Of a stretch of 5,514 nt of DNA, positions 3,224 to 5,514 are shown in pieces. A model generated the notes under the pieces. That model searched no databases. It had not been told where the DNA came from and worked only from the letters and a program-made list of their open reading frames with translations. The translations under genes were made by a program, and so were the position numbers. The stretch comes from UBA1100 sp964533265 (lineage in GTDB: Bacteria; Verrucomicrobiota; Verrucomicrobiia; Limisphaerales; UBA1100), in contig CAZHJW010000160.1 of assembly GCA_964533265.1 (NCBI GenBank), forward strand, positions 1 through 5,514, given 5' to 3'. Within the stretch, counting starts at the first letter, position 1. Every line of letters begins with the position of its first letter.

Positions 3224-5514
3224 GTGAGTGACCGTCAAATTCATATCAACCGCGCCGGGCAAGCTTTTGGGCCTTATCCCGAGGCATCGGCTCGTGAAAT
3301 GCTGACCTCAGGCCAGCTCTTGGCCACAGATTTGGCTTGGTATGATGGAGCTGCTGAATGGAAACCTCTGGGGGAAGTTTTAGGGACTGCCCCGGCAGCC
3401 CCTCCCCCACCGGCACCTACTGAGGCTTCAGGAGGTGGGGCGCCCAAGCGTCAGGTGGCTGGATCCAAGCCGAAAGAAGGGGAGAAGAAGGAGGAAAAGA
3501 AGAAAGAAGGCGAAGAGGAGGATGATCCGGATAAAATCTATGTAACCCGCAAGGGTGATGCGATCGGCCCTTATCCGCGAGACAAGGCCAAGGGATATTT
3601 TATTGCCGGCACTCTCCTTCCCACAGACTGGGGTTGGCATGATGGGATGGGGGAGGACTGGAAACCCTTGAATGAAGTTTTGGAGTTACCATTACCTGCG
3701 GGGGTTGGTGGTGGGACGATCGCTGGCGGTCCGTGGACGATCGGTGGTTGTTTCAGTGAAGGTTGGCAAACTTTTAAGGGTAACTTGGGCGGGGCAATCC
3801 TATTTTACTTTGTTGCCTCGATAGTCCTTTTTATCACCGCAATCATTCCTCTGGTGAACCCGTTTGTTCTGGTGCCGGTTTTGGCGGGTTACATGTACTA
3901 TTTCATTAAGCTTGCCCGAGGTGAATCTGCAGTTATCGGGGATTTGTTTGCCGGATTTAAGCGAGGGTATGGCCAGCTGTTATTGGTCTGCTTATTAATA
4001 GGGGTGATTTGGATGATAGCAAACCTGCCTGGAGTTTCGGTTATGATTTTTTCCGGGGCGGCCTTTATCGCGGATTTAACGGGCACCATTCAAGACGCAA
4101 TGGCTGGAAAAATTGACGATTGGGAAGCGGTTGGGGAAGGGATAGTGACATCCTTCAAGGCTGCGGGGGTGGGGCTTTTGGTTGGGATGATCTTGATGAT
4201 GTTACTGCCGCTTATTGCCCTGTCTTTCACCGTCTTTTCCATGCCGCTGGTGATTGACCGCCAGATGAAGGCAATCGATGCGATTCTCGCCTCAGCACGG
4301 TTAATGAAGGGGCAATGGTTCAAAACCGTATTCTTTTTAATCGTTGTCAGCATCGTCTCTGGTATCGGGCAGCTTGCATTTGGTATTGGAGTATTATTTA
4401 CCGCTCCCATTGGAATGGCCGCCTGGGCTTCGTTTTACCTGAAGAATGCCGGAGCAATTACTGCTGAGCATACAGCTCCGGTTGCCAAGAACATGAAGAT
4501 CGGGCTCATTTGCGTCGCCGTTCTACCGGTGGGTGCGGCGGTGACCGCGGTGGTCATGGCCGGTGGTTCTATCATAGGTGTCGTTAGTGAGATCGATACC
4601 AATGGGACTGGAGAGGTTAAGCCTCCTGTTGCTCCGCCGGAAATGGATATCTGGACGGCATTAAAGCCAGAGAATGTTGAGACCCTCAAGCAGCACATCG
4701 CCGCGGGGACGAATTTGAACCAAAAAGAATCAACCAATCAGAATACACCCCTACACTTGGCTTGTGTATATGGTAATATTGAAGCGGCGAAACTATTGAT
4801 TAAGGGAAAAGCAAAGGTCGGTGCCAAAAATAAAGACGGCAACACGCCTTTGCACGTAGCAGCATTCTTCGCGCGACCCCAAATCGTTAAGCTGCTATTG
4901 GACAACAAGGCCAATCCAGGGGTTAAAGCAAAAAATGGCCAACTCGCTTACCACGCTGTTGCTCAACCTTTGGAGCAAGTTGGAGGAGTATATAAGCTTA
5001 TTTATGGGCTGCTGCAATTACCGCTGGACGCGGCGGAAGTAGAAAGACTTCAAATGGCTCGTCCACAATGTGCCCAGATCCTACTCGGCCCCACACAAAA
5101 AGCCCTGCAAAACCCACGACCCGGTGGCGGGCAAGGTGGAAGACCCGGCATGCAGCAGGGAGGGCGACCCGGCCCGCAACAAGGGGTTCGGCCCGGTGGG
5201 CAACAAGGAATTCGGCCTGGACCGCAACAAGGGGGTAGGCCTGGTGGGCAACAGGGAATCCGGCCTGGCGGCCAGCAAGGAGTTCAGCCTGGACCGCAAC
5301 AAGGAATTAGGCCCGGTGGGCAACAAGGAGGTAGGCCCGGTATGCAACAGGGAGGGCGACCCGGCCCTCAACAAGGTGGAAGACCCGGCATGCAGCAGGG
5401 AGGGCGACCCGGCGGGCAACAAGGAATTGGACCCGGTGGTCAGCAGGGGATTCGGCCTGGACCGCAACAAGGGATAAGGCCTGGTGTAAAACAGGGAATT
5501 CTGCCTAGACCGCA
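3224..5514 (+). CDS. GYF_2–GYF_2–membrane–ankyrin protein with octapeptide-repeat tail (3' end beyond right edge)
   Basis: One frame is open without a stop from GTG 3224 to the right edge (763 codons and counting). GTG 3224 is chosen because it sits just before the first domain; no in-frame ATG precedes it and no Shine-Dalgarno is evident. Two GYF_2 (DUF4339-type) domains lie at about 4-54 and 105-155, each with GPYP, a central DxxW(Y/H)D(G) segment and WKPL. They are joined by a Pro/Ala stretch and a Lys/Glu-rich linker (82-103). Residues about 185-455 hold roughly seven or eight hydrophobic helices in the style of YciC/DUF975-like membrane domains. Ankyrin repeats follow (about 475-570), with NTPLHLA at 507-513 and NTPLHVA at 540-546. 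From 632 an Arg-Pro-Gly-x-Gln-Gln-Gly-x octapeptide repeats to the edge. GYF_2 and ankyrin modules bind proteins, so a membrane scaffold or adaptor is likely. I do not recognise a named gene and its function is unknown. Confidence 0.9.
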   Translation, partial: MSDRQIHINRAGQAFGPYPEASAREMLTSGQLLATDLAWYDGAAEWKPLGEVLGTAPAAPPPPAPTEASGGGAPKRQVAGSKPKEGEKKEEKKKEGEEEDDPDKIYVTRKGDAIGPYPRDKAKGYFIAGTLLPTDWGWHDGMGEDWKPLNEVLELPLPAGVGGGTIAGGPWTIGGCFSEGWQTFKGNLGGAILFYFVASIVLFITAIIPLVNPFVLVPVLAGYMYYFIKLARGESAVIGDLFAGFKRGYGQLLLVCLLIGVIWMIANLPGVSVMIFSGAAFIADLTGTIQDAMAGKIDDWEAVGEGIVTSFKAAGVGLLVGMILMMLLPLIALSFTVFSMPLVIDRQMKAIDAILASARLMKGQWFKTVFFLIVVSIVSGIGQLAFGIGVLFTAPIGMAAWASFYLKNAGAITAEHTAPVAKNMKIGLICVAVLPVGAAVTAVVMAGGSIIGVVSEIDTNGTGEVKPPVAPPEMDIWTALKPENVETLKQHIAAGTNLNQKESTNQNTPLHLACVYGNIEAAKLLIKGKAKVGAKNKDGNTPLHVAAFFARPQIVKLLLDNKANPGVKAKNGQLAYHAVAQPLEQVGGVYKLIYGLLQLPLDAAEVERLQMARPQCAQILLGPTQKALQNPRPGGGQGGRPGMQQGGRPGPQQGVRPGGQQGIRPGPQQGGRPGGQQGIRPGGQQGVQPGPQQGIRPGGQQGGRPGMQQGGRPGPQQGGRPGMQQGGRPGGQQGIGPGGQQGIRPGPQQGIRPGVKQGILPRP
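3472..3510 (+). other. 39-base uninterrupted purine tract encoding the Lys/Glu linker
   Basis: Every base from 3472 to 3510 is A or G, and after a single C the purine bias continues to 3525. It encodes the charged spacer between the two GYF_2 domains (Lys/Glu with Gly). Homopurine-homopyrimidine tracts can form triplex DNA and are slippage-prone, so the linker length may vary between relatives. It also contains AAGGAGG (3488-3494), a perfect Shine-Dalgarno-like sequence inside the coding region, with no suitable start codon at the right distance, so internal initiation is not supported. Confidence 0.8.
4646..4933 (+). other. Ankyrin-repeat region of the GYF_2 membrane protein
   Basis: Protein residues about 475-570 form roughly three ankyrin units. 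Two are canonical: the NTPLHLACVYGNIEAAKLL and NTPLHVAAFFARPQIVKLLL helical pairs, each followed by a GKA or NKA turn. The first, WTALKPENVETLKQHIAAG, is a degenerate N-cap repeat, and the segment after 570 (GQLAYHAVAQP) looks like a decayed C-terminal repeat. Three repeats are about the minimum for a stable fold. The region follows the last membrane helix directly, so it would lie on the cytoplasmic side if the helix number is even and the GYF_2 domains are cytoplasmic. Confidence 0.85.
5117..5514 (+). repeat. 24-bp tandem repeat encoding the octapeptide RPG[GPM]QQG[GIV]
   Basis: Sixteen complete 24-bp units run from 5117 to 5500 and a partial unit continues to the window edge, so the true array is longer. 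Only Gly, Pro, Arg and Gln are frequent. The fourth position is Gly, Pro or Met (Val in unit 16) and the eighth Gly, Ile or Val. Variant units occur: unit 1 has Gly for the first Gln, units 8 and 14 lose the leading Arg, and unit 16 has Lys for Gln. The tail should be disordered, strongly basic and rich in Pro-Gly turns. It is not collagen-like, because Gly does not recur every third residue. Both strands stay nearly stop-free here because the repeat is a multiple of three. Confidence 0.95.

Noticed and set aside
3428..4737. Minus-strand open frames (3428-3640, 3898-4089, 4090-4410, 4435-4737)
   Set aside because: They are shadows of the GYF_2/membrane/ankyrin gene, which has clear domains on the plus strand throughout.
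5117..5514. CRISPR array
   Set aside because: Units are contiguous, in-frame, 24 bp and degenerate at codon level with no unique spacers; this is a coding tandem repeat.
5117..5514. Collagen-like domain
   Set aside because: Gly does not occur at every third residue; the period is eight, so no triple helix is expected.

Overview
The window holds three protein genes, two of them cut by the window edges, and no RNA genes, mobile elements or CRISPR. Moderate to high GC, an FHA/Ser-Thr kinase carrying PQQ-type beta-propeller blades and an SPQQ motif in place of APE, GYF_2 domains joined to a membrane region, and weak or absent Shine-Dalgarno sequences together suggest a bacterium of the Planctomycetes-Verrucomicrobia-Chlamydiae group, most likely Verrucomicrobiota. 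This placement is an inference from protein style; no ribosomal or marker gene is present.

Layout. Positions 1-2019 (minus strand) encode a membrane-anchored Hanks-type Ser/Thr kinase in the order FHA domain, kinase domain, QAQPT-repeat linker, one transmembrane helix and a beta-propeller of nearly identical PQQ-like blades; its C-terminus lies beyond the left edge. Positions 2020-2159 are a divergent intergenic region. Positions 2160-3164 (plus) encode a short cobalamin-independent methionine synthase-like (MetE C-terminal domain) zinc enzyme. A 59-base gap with a perfect TATAAT and a small hairpin follows. From 3224 to beyond the right edge (plus) runs one uninterrupted frame encoding a large membrane protein: two GYF_2 domains joined by a Lys/Glu-rich linker, a multi-helix membrane region, ankyrin repeats, and a long Arg-Pro-Gly-Gln-Gln tail built of an eight-residue repeat (16 full copies before the edge).

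How they may work together. The kinase and the GYF/ankyrin protein both look like membrane signalling or scaffold proteins: one has phosphopeptide-reading (FHA), phosphorylating and extracytoplasmic sensing modules, the other has several protein-binding modules and a disordered basic tail. They are divergently oriented with the methyltransferase between them, so a functional link is a hypothesis based on proximity only. The methyltransferase keeps the zinc and homocysteine-type residues of MetE but seems to have lost several folate-contact residues, so its methyl donor or thiol substrate may differ from classical MetE.

The most unusual items are the architecture of the right-hand gene, the 24-bp tandem repeats with a 240-bp higher-order period at its end, and the altered active site of the MetE-like enzyme.
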